A stretch of 64,000 nt of DNA from JABSOG01 sp965277695 (GCA_965277695.1 CBDIDQ010000019.1:62001-126000); one strand, 5' to 3'. Counted from the stretch's first letter, positions 19,878 through 29,595 are shown. Translations and numbers: made by a program. Notes: generated by a model not told the origin, from the letters alone.

Positions 19878-22800
19878 TCAGTTCTCTATTTTTTGTCCAT
19901 CACCTACACTATTTGTGCCGGTAGCCGGGTGAAAATGTGGCGAGTCGTGGTTAGAAGGTCTACCGTGATCTGTAACGTCAGTCCTGCCAGTAAAGTTTCC
20001 ATTTTCATCAAATGTTGCCCCCTGTGTGTAATTTCCATTACGGCCTTTTCTCTTACCTATTGTCGTATGAGCCCCCTCAGCATTTGGATCTGGAACGTAA
20101 TCAGCCGTTTTACTATCTCTTGGTAACGTAGATTTGGGCTTATTATTTTTCCCTTTTGGACTTTTGTTTTCTTTCTTTTTTTCTTCTGGTTTAGGGGCTT
20201 CATTATGAACAATCGGATTTCCCTGTCTATCAGTGCGCGGTGAATTGCGATCCCCCTCAGAGCGATCAGGATAAGACTGCGTTGGACCGCTACCCGTTGG
20301 GCTGCCAGTAGCGGGCGGCGGTGGCGTCGGTCTGAAAGGTCGAACTCGGGGCGCTTGACCATCCGGATCAGTATATTTATACGGATTGTTATTGGCATAA
20401 ACATAGCGATTAAAACTGTGAACATCGCGAAAACCAATCGGATCATTCGACATAAACCGCCCCAGCGCCGGGTCCATATAGCGCTGTTGCATGTAGCTCC
20501 AACCCAAATCAGTATCAAACTTATGGCCGGTATAGCCGACATCATCTTTCGGCGCTTCGATGCTTTCGCCGAATGGTCGGTGATGCTGGCGGCTGTCGCT
20601 GCTTCCACTGTCGAGAGGTATTATGCCGTCTTTTGCAATCAATTTATCGCCCAGATAAATATAATTGACCCAGTTGCCGTTGCGTACGCGATGGCGCATT
20701 TTACCGTCGAAGCCATAAACACTGTAACTGGTGCCTTGGCTGTCGATGGTTTTGACCCGGCGGTTATGTCCGTCGTAAATATAACTGTTGCCATTTGAGC
20801 TTGCGAGTTGGTTGGCACGGTTGAAGTTGAAACTTCGGTTGCCATTGTTAGTGACGTTGCCACGGCTATCGTAACCGTTGGTGAAGTCGTAGTTTTTGTT
20901 GCCGATGGCATCGGTGACCTTGGTTAATCGGTTTTTTGTGGTGTCGTAGCTGTAATCGAGTTGACGACCTTTGCTGGTATAACCAGTGATATTGCCCAGC
21001 CCATCATAATTGATTTGACTGCTGCCAATGCCTACATTGCCCGTGGTGGCAGTGAGACGATTTAAACCGTCGTAGCTGAGGTCGGTGAGGCTATAGCTGT
21101 TGTTGACGCCATCGGTGATGGCGCTGATATTGGCTTGGTCGTCGTAGCTATAGCTCAGGTTTAGTGCGGTGACGGTATCGGAAGCATCGGTGATGTTGGA
21201 CGGTATTTTACGGGCGTTGAGGGTGGTTTTGTGCTTGATACCGTTGCCGAAGGTGAAGCTGTTGAGGATGCCGTTAGGGTAATATTTGGCGGCAGAGGCG
21301 TGGGTTTGTCCGTTAACGATGCTGGCTTCGCTGGGTTGACCAAAGGCGTTAGCGGTGAAGTTCAGCGTTTCTGCGTTGGGGTATTTCAGCGCGGTTAAGC
21401 TACCCAAGCTGTCGTAGTCATAACCGAGGTCGAAGGTTTTGCCGTCGATGCTCAAGCTTTCAGCGGTCACTTGATGATTGCTGTTATACCCATAGGTTTG
21501 GGTAACGTTGCCAGCGATAAGTTGGGTTAAATCGCCTGCGTTGCTGTAGGTGTAATTGACTGCTGCGGTGCTGTCACCGTAGCTTATTGTTTGAGGGTCG
21601 CCCAGATTGTCATAAGCATAATTAACCTTCTCGATGGCGGTGGCATCGCTGGCACAGTCAGTGTCGGTGCCGCCGCTGACGCCTTGTGCTTGCCAAGTGA
21701 TATCACCTAGCGTGTTTCGGCTGTAAACCGTGGTGCCGACGTCATTTCGACTGACTTTGCACAGATGATTGTTGGCGTCATAAGCGTGGTATTGGGTTTG
21801 CGATAGGGTGCTTGCACCTGATTTATTGGGGCCTTGTTGAGTGACGGCGGTGACGTTGCCAAGCACGTTTACTGTCAAGGTTGTGGTGACGCTTTGTGGC
21901 GAAGCGACGTGAGTTGGCTGTTGATATTCCGGTTGACCGTAGGCCAAATAAGTCGTAGTGGTTTCGTTGTCAGCAAAGTCGCTGACCGTGCGCTGGTTAC
22001 CTGATAAGTAAGTGATGGCTTGGCTGCCACCGCCAGTGATACTGGTGCTGTTGTGGCGTTTGAGGGTGTCGTAACCATAACTGGTGCCGCCTGTTTCGGC
22101 ACTGGTGTTTGCGGCGAATGAAGAGAAAGCCAGTTTGCCGTGGCCAGTGTAGGCCCACTTTTGATAGATATTGGTGTTGTTGGCGACATCGTTTTGACGG
22201 TGTTTGGTTGGGCGACCAAAGCTATCGAAAGTGGTGGTGTTAATCAGTCGGGTGGTGTTTGAATTACAGGCCAGACCAACGCTCGGCATCGCACAAAAGG
22301 TCTCGGTTTTGACCGGGCGACCGCTAGTGTTGGACCAGCTTATCCAGCTATCTAAAAAATGGCTGTCTTGGGGTTTGATGGCGCTTAAGCGTCCGATTTT
22401 ATCAAAATTGTAGTTGATGATATTGCCATCAAAATCAGTGGTTTTGGTGATGAGTCCGTTATCGTCTACAACTCGGCTTGAGGTGATGGTGTTTGCCGTA
22501 TAACGGGCAGGCGCAGTAATGGTTTGGGCCACGCCGCGTTTGTAATTGCTGAATGTCTGGTGGCGCAGTGGCGAGCTGTTAAATTCAATTTTGCCGACGT
22601 TACCAAAACTGTCGTAACTGGCAAACCGTCTGCGCCAACTGCCGAAGGCTTTGTCTTCAAAAGGTAGATTGAGGCCGTCGTAAGTCCCATCGGCGGTATT
22701 GGCATCGTGGTAGGTAATTTGTTTAACGGTGGTGTAATGGCTGTTGGTGGCGCTGATGCTTTTGGTGGTCGGTAAATTTAACGTCCAATTGGCGACATCG

Positions 22801-24356
22801 TGTCGATAGCCTTGTTTGGTATAGCGTGTCGCTGTTGAAAAGCTGTTGCTTTCGTTGAGGTTTTCCAACTCACCATAGGCGTTGTATAAGGTATTGTTGG
22901 TGGTATAAGTATCAGCATTAACCGTGACTTTGGTGGATTTTAAATAGGGCGTCGCACAGGTCCATTGATTATCCTGACTGCCATTGATGCGCTTGCGACA
23001 GCCGATAGTACCCGCTTTGTTATAGCCCCATTCGGTGACACGAGAATATAATTTGGTATGGGTGAAGTATTGCGACGGGTGGCCTGCAACATAATCGCCT
23101 AAATAGGTGTTGACGGATTTGATGGTGCCAGAAAGCGCCACTTGGCCGGAAGCATACCAATCATCGCGCTGTCCTGTTTTATCAACAACAAACTCCGTGG
23201 TAAGGGTTTGCCCATTAATTTTATCGTAATCATATTCCAACACGATGGTTTTTTGCGCGGCACCATCGGCTTGCCAAAAGTAATAAAAGAACTGTTTTGA
23301 TGGAATACCTGCACCCGTGATGGTTTTGCTGCGCAGATTACTGTTGTTGCGTGAATCTGGGTCCGACGGGTGATAATCATACTTTACCGTCAGTCCTTGG
23401 GGCGTTTTGATGGAATAAATCTTGCCCGAAGCTGACGCGCCATAACCATATTCGGTGGTTTGGCTGACCGCATCGGTGTGGGTGTTTAGCAGGTCATTGG
23501 TGTCATATTGATAAGTTATTTTTCTGCCGGAATAGCTGATGTTATCGACATATTCCGTCAATGCGCCTTTGATGTAGTTCAATGTTACCACTTGGCCATC
23601 ATTACGGCTGATTTGGCTGAGCTTTTTACCACCGAAGATACTGTCTTGGTCAGCATAGGTGTAGCTGATGGTGTTGCCGAAACGGTCGGTTATTTGTGAT
23701 AACAGATATAAATGGCTATCAAGGGTGCTGGTGCTGTTGTCGACGACTTCGCCAAAAGTGAGCTTTCTACCATTGGGTAAAAACAATACAGGCAGTGCGG
23801 GCGAGCCTTCGCATTTGAGCACTGAGCGGTTAGTAAACGCAGCAACGGTATCTTCAGGCAACTGTGAAGCGGTGGCATAACCGACTGATTTTAAAGGTTC
23901 ATTATCAAGGCTACCCTGGAGTCCGGTGAGATGTCCTAAACAGCTAAAGTCTTCGGTGTCGGTGCGGGATTTAAGCCGGGCGGCGTTTAAATAGGGCGAA
24001 TCTAAATGCCAATAAAGCTTACCAAAACCAGCAATCGGCCCGGCACGACGAATATTAAACACGCGTTTAATCACGATATCCATGCCGTTATGGCCGGGGA
24101 TAACCACATCGTTATAGTCGAGGCGTAATTTCAGGTCTTGAACCGCGATGTATTCATGGTCGATATCTGAGATATAGCTTTTTGGCACGGTGGGGGCGGC
24201 GGCATTTTCTGCTGGGCCGCTGGGCGGTAAATCTAGCTCTGCGGCGATGGCTTTGCTTGAAATAGCCCAGTTTGAGATAGCCCAGCTTGAGATTAAAACG
24301 AAGGCGAGCAGTAAGGTTTTGAGCTGGGTGAAGCGTGACATTGTTTCTAATTTCAT
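19878..24356 (-). CDS. RHS-repeat polymorphic toxin with Sec signal
   Basis: The protein has 1492 residues. It begins with a signal peptide (about 1-40) that itself contains a WAIS duplication. Many YD/RHS repeats follow (YGYDTLKRHNS, YDGLNRLTATTG and similar). The conserved RHS core ends near residue 1330 (GRFMSNDPIGFRDVHSFNRYVYANNNPYKYTDPDG). After a Pro-rich and then Lys-rich linker comes a C-terminal toxin domain of about 65 residues. Its TIGKRKGRNGNYTQGATFD and DHGRPSNHDSPHFHP motif is seen in several RHS/CDI-type effectors and suggests a His-based nuclease. No VgrG or PAAR part is present. The RHS shell encapsulates the toxin. The probable immunity gene follows directly. Confidence 0.88.
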   Translation of the reverse strand: MKLETMSRFTQLKTLLLAFVLISSWAISNWAISSKAIAAELDLPPSGPAENAAAPTVPKSYISDIDHEYIAVQDLKLRLDYNDVVIPGHNGMDIVIKRVFNIRRAGPIAGFGKLYWHLDSPYLNAARLKSRTDTEDFSCLGHLTGLQGSLDNEPLKSVGYATASQLPEDTVAAFTNRSVLKCEGSPALPVLFLPNGRKLTFGEVVDNSTSTLDSHLYLLSQITDRFGNTISYTYADQDSIFGGKKLSQISRNDGQVVTLNYIKGALTEYVDNISYSGRKITYQYDTNDLLNTHTDAVSQTTEYGYGASASGKIYSIKTPQGLTVKYDYHPSDPDSRNNSNLRSKTITGAGIPSKQFFYYFWQADGAAQKTIVLEYDYDKINGQTLTTEFVVDKTGQRDDWYASGQVALSGTIKSVNTYLGDYVAGHPSQYFTHTKLYSRVTEWGYNKAGTIGCRKRINGSQDNQWTCATPYLKSTKVTVNADTYTTNNTLYNAYGELENLNESNSFSTATRYTKQGYRHDVANWTLNLPTTKSISATNSHYTTVKQITYHDANTADGTYDGLNLPFEDKAFGSWRRRFASYDSFGNVGKIEFNSSPLRHQTFSNYKRGVAQTITAPARYTANTITSSRVVDDNGLITKTTDFDGNIINYNFDKIGRLSAIKPQDSHFLDSWISWSNTSGRPVKTETFCAMPSVGLACNSNTTRLINTTTFDSFGRPTKHRQNDVANNTNIYQKWAYTGHGKLAFSSFAANTSAETGGTSYGYDTLKRHNSTSITGGGSQAITYLSGNQRTVSDFADNETTTTYLAYGQPEYQQPTHVASPQSVTTTLTVNVLGNVTAVTQQGPNKSGASTLSQTQYHAYDANNHLCKVSRNDVGTTVYSRNTLGDITWQAQGVSGGTDTDCASDATAIEKVNYAYDNLGDPQTISYGDSTAAVNYTYSNAGDLTQLIAGNVTQTYGYNSNHQVTAESLSIDGKTFDLGYDYDSLGSLTALKYPNAETLNFTANAFGQPSEASIVNGQTHASAAKYYPNGILNSFTFGNGIKHKTTLNARKIPSNITDASDTVTALNLSYSYDDQANISAITDGVNNSYSLTDLSYDGLNRLTATTGNVGIGSSQINYDGLGNITGYTSKGRQLDYSYDTTKNRLTKVTDAIGNKNYDFTNGYDSRGNVTNNGNRSFNFNRANQLASSNGNSYIYDGHNRRVKTIDSQGTSYSVYGFDGKMRHRVRNGNWVNYIYLGDKLIAKDGIIPLDSGSSDSRQHHRPFGESIEAPKDDVGYTGHKFDTDLGWSYMQQRYMDPALGRFMSNDPIGFRDVHSFNRYVYANNNPYKYTDPDGQAPRVRPFRPTPPPPATGSPTGSGPTQSYPDRSEGDRNSPRTDRQGNPIVHNEAPKPEEKKKENKSPKGKNNKPKSTLPRDSKTADYVPDPNAEGAHTTIGKRKGRNGNYTQGATFDENGNFTGRTDVTDHGRPSNHDSPHFHPATGTNSVGDGQKIEN

Positions 24357-24429
24357 GGGGTTGTTATTAGCGCGGCAGTTTATCGGGTTACCTTATTAAT
24401 GTAAATGGAAAGTTTGTCGGTATTATTCT

Positions 24430-24453
24430 ATCGCCTACATCCGTGTAGGCGAT
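24430..24453 (-). terminator. Hairpin after slmA
   Basis: ATCGCCTACA and TGTAGGCGAT form a perfect 10-bp stem with a TCCG loop, 10 bases beyond the slmA stop. There is no clear T run, so it may act as a 3' end stabiliser or weak terminator. Confidence 0.55.
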
Positions 24454-24462
24454 CATAAATGG

Positions 24463-25050
24463 CTAAAACCAACTGTTACGGAACAGCGACCATTGAGTGG
24501 CAAAATCAGCGCTAGGCAAACGTTTAAAATCAGAGCGGACAAACTGGTTAATCCGGCCTTCGACGTATGACAGTAAGATATTGGCGAGTAAGCCCTCTTC
24601 GATGCCGAGGTTTTTACCTTCACGTAGTTTGCATTCACGCAACACTTGTTTTAACTGGGTTTCGAGCTTGTCATATAAATTACTGATGCGCTCTCTGAGT
24701 CTGTCTTGCTCACCGAGCAAGGCATCACCGCTTAAAATCCGGCTGATGCCAGGGTTTTTCTCCGAAAATCCCAGCAATAATGCCAGAATGTTTTCTACTC
24801 GTGGTATCACTTGTTTTTCTTTGTCGACTATCAGATTGATTCGGGTCAGCAAACTATCTTCGATAAAGTCGATTAAACCTTCGAACATCCGGGTTTTGCT
24901 GGGAAAGTGACGATATAACGCCGCTTCTGATACGCCCACTTGTTGCGCCAGCTTGGCGGTGGTGATCCGCTGTCCAGGGTTGTTCTCTAGCATTACTGCT
25001 AGGCATTGCAAGATTTGTTCTTTACGATCACTACGGTTTTTAGCAGGCAT
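24463..25050 (-). CDS. slmA: Nucleoid occlusion factor SlmA
   Basis: TetR-type protein of 195 residues. The N-terminal helix-turn-helix is TAKLAQQVGVSEAALYRHFPSKTRMFEGL. The C-terminal region shows the SlmA pattern (EEGLLANILLSYVEGRINQFVRSDF). SlmA binds specific DNA sites on the nucleoid and blocks FtsZ assembly there. It lies 6 bases after coaBC. In Escherichia coli dut sits between coaBC and slmA; it is absent here. Confidence 0.95.
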   Translation of the reverse strand: MPAKNRSDRKEQILQCLAVMLENNPGQRITTAKLAQQVGVSEAALYRHFPSKTRMFEGLIDFIEDSLLTRINLIVDKEKQVIPRVENILALLLGFSEKNPGISRILSGDALLGEQDRLRERISNLYDKLETQLKQVLRECKLREGKNLGIEEGLLANILLSYVEGRINQFVRSDFKRLPSADFATQWSLFRNSWF

Positions 25051-25056
25051 ATCGGC

Positions 25057-26328
25057 TTATTTCGCTTGTTTTTTATAGTGAGTGATGATCAGTTCGATTA
25101 ACGACTGGGCTAAAACGGTTTTGTCGGCCAGCGGCAACTCATTGACTGCAATGGGTTGTCCGGGGTCTTGGTGAAAAACTGATAACGCGTTGGCATCGGC
25201 GTTAAAACCCTGGCCACTGGTGGCAACATTGTTGGCGCATATCATATCTAGCTTTTTACGTTGCATCTTGTCTTTGGCATAAGCGGCAACATTTTGGGTT
25301 TCGGCAGCAAAACCAACAGTAAATGGACGATTGTCGGTTAATGCGGCGACATCTGCTACGATATCCGGGTTTTTGATCATGGTGATGGTCATGGTGTCAG
25401 CTGACTTTTTGATTTTTTCATCAGCGACATCAACCGGACGATAGTCGGCCACAGCGGCGCAGGCAATAAAAATATCAGAGCTTGGTGCTAATGCCAAGGC
25501 CGCCTGATGCATCTGTAATGCGCTGTCGACCGAGGTTAACTTAATTGCTTGGCTAGCGCTCTTGCTTAAGTTCTTGCTTAAGTTCTTGCTTAAGCTCTGA
25601 CTGACTTTTCCGCTGATCAGATTGACGTTAGCACCTAGTTTGAATGCGGCTTCGGCGATGGCATAACCCATTTTTCCCGAGCTGTGGTTACTGATAAATC
25701 TTACCGGGTCAATGGCTTCACGAGTCGGGCCTGCGGTGATAGTAACGGTGATACCGTTAAGTGTGTTGTTAGCAGTGGTTAATGGTTTATTGGCTTTTTC
25801 GCAGATAAGCTCGACTAGTTGCATCGGTTCAAGCATTCGACCGGGACCGACATCGCCACAAGCTTGTTCGCCCTGAGCGGGTCCCCAGATACTCACGTTT
25901 CTGTTAGCCAGGGTCGTGAGGTTATCTTGGGTCGCGGCGGCACGATACATTTGTTGATTCATCGCCGGGGCAATGGCTAATGGTGCGGCACTGGCGAGGA
26001 TCAGCGTGGTGGCTAAATCGTTGGCCATGCCTGCGGTGATCCGAGCGATGATGTCGGCACTAGCAGGGGCAACGACAATCAGGTCGGCCCATTTGGCCAG
26101 TTCAATATGGCCCATAGCGGCTTCTGCGGATGGATCGAGTAAATCATCACTAACCGGGTTGGCAGAGACTGCTTGCATCGTCAGTGGGGTAATAAAGGCT
26201 TTGGCGGCCTCAGTCATGACAACTCGAACGTTGGCTGCCCGGTCTTTCAGGCGACGGGTTAATTCGGCGCATTTATAGGCGGCAATACCGCCGCTGATGA
26301 CCAACAAAATATTCTGATTATTTAACAA
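25057..26328 (-). CDS. coaBC: Phosphopantothenoylcysteine decarboxylase / phosphopantothenate-cysteine ligase
   Basis: Bifunctional coenzyme A biosynthesis enzyme, 423 residues. The N-terminal flavin-dependent CoaC half shows GGIAAYKCAEL, the active-site His region and APAMNQQMY. The CoaB half starts near residue 195 (VTITAGPTREAIDPVRFISNHSSGKMGYA) and ends with the AKDKMQRKKLDMICANNV loop. An insertion of repeated LSKN units (three 12-bp copies at 25561-25596) lies in CoaB near residue 245, just after VNLISGKV; this region is usually shorter. It is divergent from radC, with about 130 bases between them for the promoters. Confidence 0.96.
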   Translation of the reverse strand: MLNNQNILLVISGGIAAYKCAELTRRLKDRAANVRVVMTEAAKAFITPLTMQAVSANPVSDDLLDPSAEAAMGHIELAKWADLIVVAPASADIIARITAGMANDLATTLILASAAPLAIAPAMNQQMYRAAATQDNLTTLANRNVSIWGPAQGEQACGDVGPGRMLEPMQLVELICEKANKPLTTANNTLNGITVTITAGPTREAIDPVRFISNHSSGKMGYAIAEAAFKLGANVNLISGKVSQSLSKNLSKNLSKSASQAIKLTSVDSALQMHQAALALAPSSDIFIACAAVADYRPVDVADEKIKKSADTMTITMIKNPDIVADVAALTDNRPFTVGFAAETQNVAAYAKDKMQRKKLDMICANNVATSGQGFNADANALSVFHQDPGQPIAVNELPLADKTVLAQSLIELIITHYKKQAK

Positions 26329-26460
26329 ATCGACACTCAGCTGCTACGCTTGGATTAATGGATGCATAAGATAACAAATTTACGCCAATAATTGATGCTT
26401 TTTTTGTTGGTAATTTTGCGCGATTTTATGCTTTACCCCAGTGCAAAGGAGTGACTGAAA

Positions 26461-27132
26461 ATGCAAATCAAAGACTGGCCCGACCAAGAACGTCCCCGCG
26501 AAAAACTAATAGCCTCTGGCCCTGAACACCTGTCAGACGCTGAATTGCTGGCGATTTTTTTGCGCAGCGGGATTAAAGGACTTAATGCGGTTGATTTAGC
26601 TCGGCAATTGTTACAACATTTTGGCGGATTACGAGACCTGTTCAGTGCAACCCATGACGAATTTTGTGCGCAAAAAGGCTTGGGTCCGGCCAAGTTTGTG
26701 CAGTTACAGGCAGTGCGAGAAATGTCTCAGCGCTACTTTTCTGAGCAGGCCAGATATAGTGATGCATTGAATTCACCTGAAATCGTCAAAGAGTACTTGC
26801 GCTGCCGCCTAGCTGATGAAGTTCATGAAGTGTTTTCGGTCGTCTATTTGGATATTCAAAATCGGGTGTTAAAATACGAGCAGTTATTTACTGGCACAAT
26901 TGACGGCGCAGCGATTTATCCTCGGGTGGTATTGAAAAAAGTTATCGATTATAATGCAGCTGCGGTAATTTTTGCCCACAACCATCCATCGGGCATTACT
27001 GACCCCAGCGAAGCCGATATTGTACTGACCGACCGACTGAAAAAAGCCCTTCACCTGATAGATGTTAAGGTCCTTGATCATTTTATCATCGGAGACGATG
27101 TGTTCTCATTTGCTGAAAGAGGGCTGATTTAA
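26461..27132 (+). CDS. radC: RadC family protein (JAB/MPN domain)
   Basis: The protein has 223 residues. An N-terminal helix-hairpin-helix-like part (HLSDAELLAIFLRSG, GLGPAKFVQLQA) precedes the JAMM metalloprotease-like domain with HNHPSG and a downstream Asp (VIFAHNHPSGITDPSEAD). RadC was once linked to DNA repair; its function in housekeeping loci is still unclear. AAAGGAG gives a good ribosome binding site. The position between coaBC and rpmB is conserved. Confidence 0.95.
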   Translation: MQIKDWPDQERPREKLIASGPEHLSDAELLAIFLRSGIKGLNAVDLARQLLQHFGGLRDLFSATHDEFCAQKGLGPAKFVQLQAVREMSQRYFSEQARYSDALNSPEIVKEYLRCRLADEVHEVFSVVYLDIQNRVLKYEQLFTGTIDGAAIYPRVVLKKVIDYNAAAVIFAHNHPSGITDPSEADIVLTDRLKKALHLIDVKVLDHFIIGDDVFSFAERGLI

Positions 27133-27251
27133 TTTAAAATGATGAAAATTAATTATTTTGGCACAAATTTTTAAGTTATTGTTTTTAAAGGATATTGTTT
27201 TTTTGCCTTATTAGGCTATGTAAAAACCTGCGGCAAAGGCGTAAGAATGGT

Positions 27252-27280
27252 TTGATCTTTGGTGGTAATTCTTGTATAAA
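27252..27280 (+). promoter_or_regulatory. Sigma-70 promoter for rpmB-rpmG
   Basis: TTGATC (27252-27257) and TATAAA (27275-27280) are separated by 17 bases. The leader to the rpmB ATG is about 68 bases. Confidence 0.65.
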
Positions 27281-27354
27281 ATGCGCCCTTTAAGAATTTC
27301 GAGCAATGCCAATGCAGGGGTTGCTTCAACTTAAGTTATTTGGAGACAATTAAT

Positions 27355-27591
27355 ATGTCAAGAGTATGCCAAGTGACAGGTAAGCGACCAGTGGTTGGTA
27401 ATAACCGCTCACATGCGAAAAACGCAACTAGACGCCGCTTCCTGCCGAACTTACAAACCCATCGTTTTTGGGTTGAAAGTGAAAACCGTTTTGTTAAATT
27501 GCGCCTGACTACCAAAGGTATGCGCATTATCGACAAAAAAGGTATTGATTCAGTACTAACTGACATGCGCTCTCGCGGCGAAAAAATTTAA
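27355..27591 (+). CDS. rpmB: 50S ribosomal protein L28
   Basis: The protein has 78 residues from the ATG at 27355, which has GGAGA upstream; an in-frame start five codons earlier lacks support. SRVCQVTGKRPVVGNNRSHA and the basic RRRFLPNLQTHRFWVE block are the L28 signature. It is cotranscribed with rpmG, 11 bases downstream. Confidence 0.98.
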   Translation: MSRVCQVTGKRPVVGNNRSHAKNATRRRFLPNLQTHRFWVESENRFVKLRLTTKGMRIIDKKGIDSVLTDMRSRGEKI

Positions 27592-27602
27592 GGAATTAAA
27601 CC

Positions 27603-27758
27603 ATGCGTGATAAAATTCGTTTAGTTTCATCTGCTGGCACTGGTTATTTTTATACAACTGATAAAAATAAACGCACCATGCCTGGCAAAATGGAAATTAA
27701 AAAATACGATCCTAAAGTTCGTAAACATGTAATGTTTAAAGAAGCCAAAATTAAGTAA
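27603..27758 (+). CDS. rpmG: 50S ribosomal protein L33
   Basis: The protein has 51 residues. It begins MRDKIRLVSSAGTGYFYTT and ends KHVMFKEAKIK. KNKRTMPGKMEIKKYDP is the family core. It lacks the Cys pairs of zinc-binding L33 forms, as in most gammaproteobacteria. AGGAATTAAACC precedes the ATG. A terminator follows. Confidence 0.98.
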   Translation: MRDKIRLVSSAGTGYFYTTDKNKRTMPGKMEIKKYDPKVRKHVMFKEAKIK

Positions 27759-27782
27759 CTTCTATTACACTTTTACATTGAG

Positions 27783-27810
27783 AAAAACCCGGCTTATGCT
27801 GGGTTTTTTT
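27783..27810 (+). terminator. Rho-independent terminator after rpmG
   Basis: AAAAACCCGGC and GCTGGGTTTTTTT form a stem (one G-T pair) around TTAT and end in seven T. It lies 25 bases after the rpmG stop. Confidence 0.9.
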
Positions 27811-27870
27811 ATGTCTGAAGTTTTTGTGCCCAAATAAGCAGGTATCACAGAGAATAAGAGGATAAGTGTA

Positions 27871-28380
27871 ATGATCCGATTGAGTAAAAAAGGTTGGAAT
27901 AATGTACTGATTTTCTCCATGTTGATTATGATCATGGTGTTCAATGGCGTGCATACCCGGTTTAATAGCAGTGAGTCTACTAATAGTCAGGTGACGTTAT
28001 TGCCAGAAGACTCTCTGGTGCTCACCTTGACGTTTCCTGAGGTTAAAATCGAGCGTATAGGGCAGGGATGGCGGACTAACCCGGCAGTCGAGCTGAGTAC
28101 TGAGCAGTTGAGTCAAGTTATGGCCGATTGGCAGCAGCAAACAGCCGAATTACAGCTCGATGATAATGAAGCTAAAGTAATGACTAAAGGCAAAATGCCG
28201 GCAGTATATGTGGTGGCCGAACTGGCTGGTAAAACTGATGGCGCAGTCTATGCTTTTTACCCCCAGCTGAGTGAGGTGTGGATCCACGATCAGCAGCAAA
28301 GTCGCTGGCTAAAAGCGCCAATAACAGTGATGTCTGGATTAATCCCCGAGTTATTGATAAAAAACAATCAAAGCGAATAA
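27871..28380 (+). CDS. Hypothetical single-pass membrane protein
   Basis: The protein has 169 residues. One N-terminal membrane segment (about 12-28) follows a basic MIRLSKKGW, so the rest should be periplasmic. The remainder is a small alpha/beta domain with no Cys and no motif I can name. GAGGATAA supports the ATG. It lies between the rpmG terminator and mutM and probably shares a transcript with mutM (15-base gap). Proteins of this kind are often found next to mutM in related genomes; the function is not known to me. Confidence 0.75.
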   Translation: MIRLSKKGWNNVLIFSMLIMIMVFNGVHTRFNSSESTNSQVTLLPEDSLVLTLTFPEVKIERIGQGWRTNPAVELSTEQLSQVMADWQQQTAELQLDDNEAKVMTKGKMPAVYVVAELAGKTDGAVYAFYPQLSEVWIHDQQQSRWLKAPITVMSGLIPELLIKNNQSE

Positions 28381-28395
28381 TCAGAGTAAATCGTT

Positions 28396-29208
28396 ATGCC
28401 TGAATTACCAGAAGTCGAAGTAACAAGAATGGGCATTGAACCCCATATTAAACAACACAAAGTCACTAACATCATCATCCGCAACGGTCGCTTACGCTGG
28501 CCTATTCCTGAGCAAATCAATGAGCTGATCGGACAAACCATTGAGCAAGTCGGACGCAGAGCTAAGTATTTGCTGATTGAATCTGAGGCGGGCACTGCGA
28601 TATTGCATCTAGGCATGTCGGGTAAACTGTGTGTGGTACCAAAAGAGACCGAAATTTTGAAGCACGATCATGTCGATATTGAATTCGACAACCAAATGAT
28701 CTTGCGGTTTAACGATCCTCGTCGATTTGGTGCCGTATTGTGGCAAAGTTGTGATGAGCCGATGCATTCGGTGTTAGTTCATTTGGGACCTGAGCCGTTT
28801 GATCCGGTGTTTACTGGTGATTATCTTTATCAGTTATCACGCGATAAAAAGAGCAGTATTAAGCAATTTATTATGGATAATAAAATCGTCGTTGGGGTTG
28901 GTAATATTTATGCCAATGAAGCCTTGTTTAAGGCCGGTATTCACCCAAAAAGGCCAGCAGGCAATATCAGCAAAAAACGTTATCAGCAGTTGGTACCAAT
29001 TATTATTGAAACATTGCAGCGAGCGATTGAGCAGGGCGGCACAACTTTAAAAGATTTTGCTCAAGCCGATGGTAAGCCGGGTTATTTTGCCCAAGAATTG
29101 CTAGTTTATGGCAGAAAAGGGTTGCCGTGTGTTAATTGCGAACAAATATTGGATGAAATTAGGCTGGGACAACGTTCGACGGTTTTTTGTAAGAATTGCC
29201 AAAAATAG
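28396..29208 (+). CDS. mutM: Formamidopyrimidine-DNA glycosylase MutM
   Basis: The protein has 270 residues. The N-terminus PELPEVE supplies the catalytic Pro and Glu. GVGNIYANEALF is the helix-two-turn-helix. The C-terminal zinc finger has two Cys pairs, CVNC and CKNC, and ends at QK. It removes 8-oxoguanine and other oxidised purines and cleaves the strand by beta,delta elimination. In many relatives coaD lies close; here it is about 6 kb away. Confidence 0.97.
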   Translation: MPELPEVEVTRMGIEPHIKQHKVTNIIIRNGRLRWPIPEQINELIGQTIEQVGRRAKYLLIESEAGTAILHLGMSGKLCVVPKETEILKHDHVDIEFDNQMILRFNDPRRFGAVLWQSCDEPMHSVLVHLGPEPFDPVFTGDYLYQLSRDKKSSIKQFIMDNKIVVGVGNIYANEALFKAGIHPKRPAGNISKKRYQQLVPIIIETLQRAIEQGGTTLKDFAQADGKPGYFAQELLVYGRKGLPCVNCEQILDEIRLGQRSTVFCKNCQK

Positions 29209-29240
29209 GGCTGTGCGAAATTAATAATTAACGTAACTAT

Positions 29241-29486
29241 CCTCCGTGCTTCCGTGTCTCCGTGGTGAAAACGCTTTTGATTTTAAAGAACGAAGGGCTC
29301 CAAAAACCTCAAAAGTCCATCGGCTTCAAAGATAGCGGTAAGTCCAAGTAACACTATCGTTACAGGGTCGGGTGGCTTATCAAGGTTGCTGGAGCGCTTT
29401 GTTCCTTAAAAGATTAAAAACTAACCACCACGGAGGCACGGAGATACGGAGAAGAGCAAAATCAAAAACGATTATTGTTTAAAATC
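29241..29486. repeat. Dispersed inverted-repeat element, copy 1
   Basis: The element is about 246 bases with imperfect terminal inverted repeats: left CTCCGTGCTTCCGTGTCTCC, right (29425-29452) CCACCACGGAGGCACGGAG. The interior matches copy 2 (40192-40431) closely by eye, including AAAGAACGAAGG and GGTTGCTGGAGCGCTTTGTT. No coding frame is present, so it resembles a MITE or a large REP element. Confidence 0.85.
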
Positions 29487-29595
29487 GCCACTATTTAACA
29501 ATGAATTAAATGTAATAAAAACAGACTTTTTTGATATAGGTCATTATCGTGACACAAACAACATTTAAAATAGTTGCAAATAAAAAGCGAAAAAA

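Noticed and set aside
20057..20608. A 183-codon minus-strand frame inside the RHS 3' region
   Set aside because: It is an alternative frame of the RHS gene with no family resemblance.
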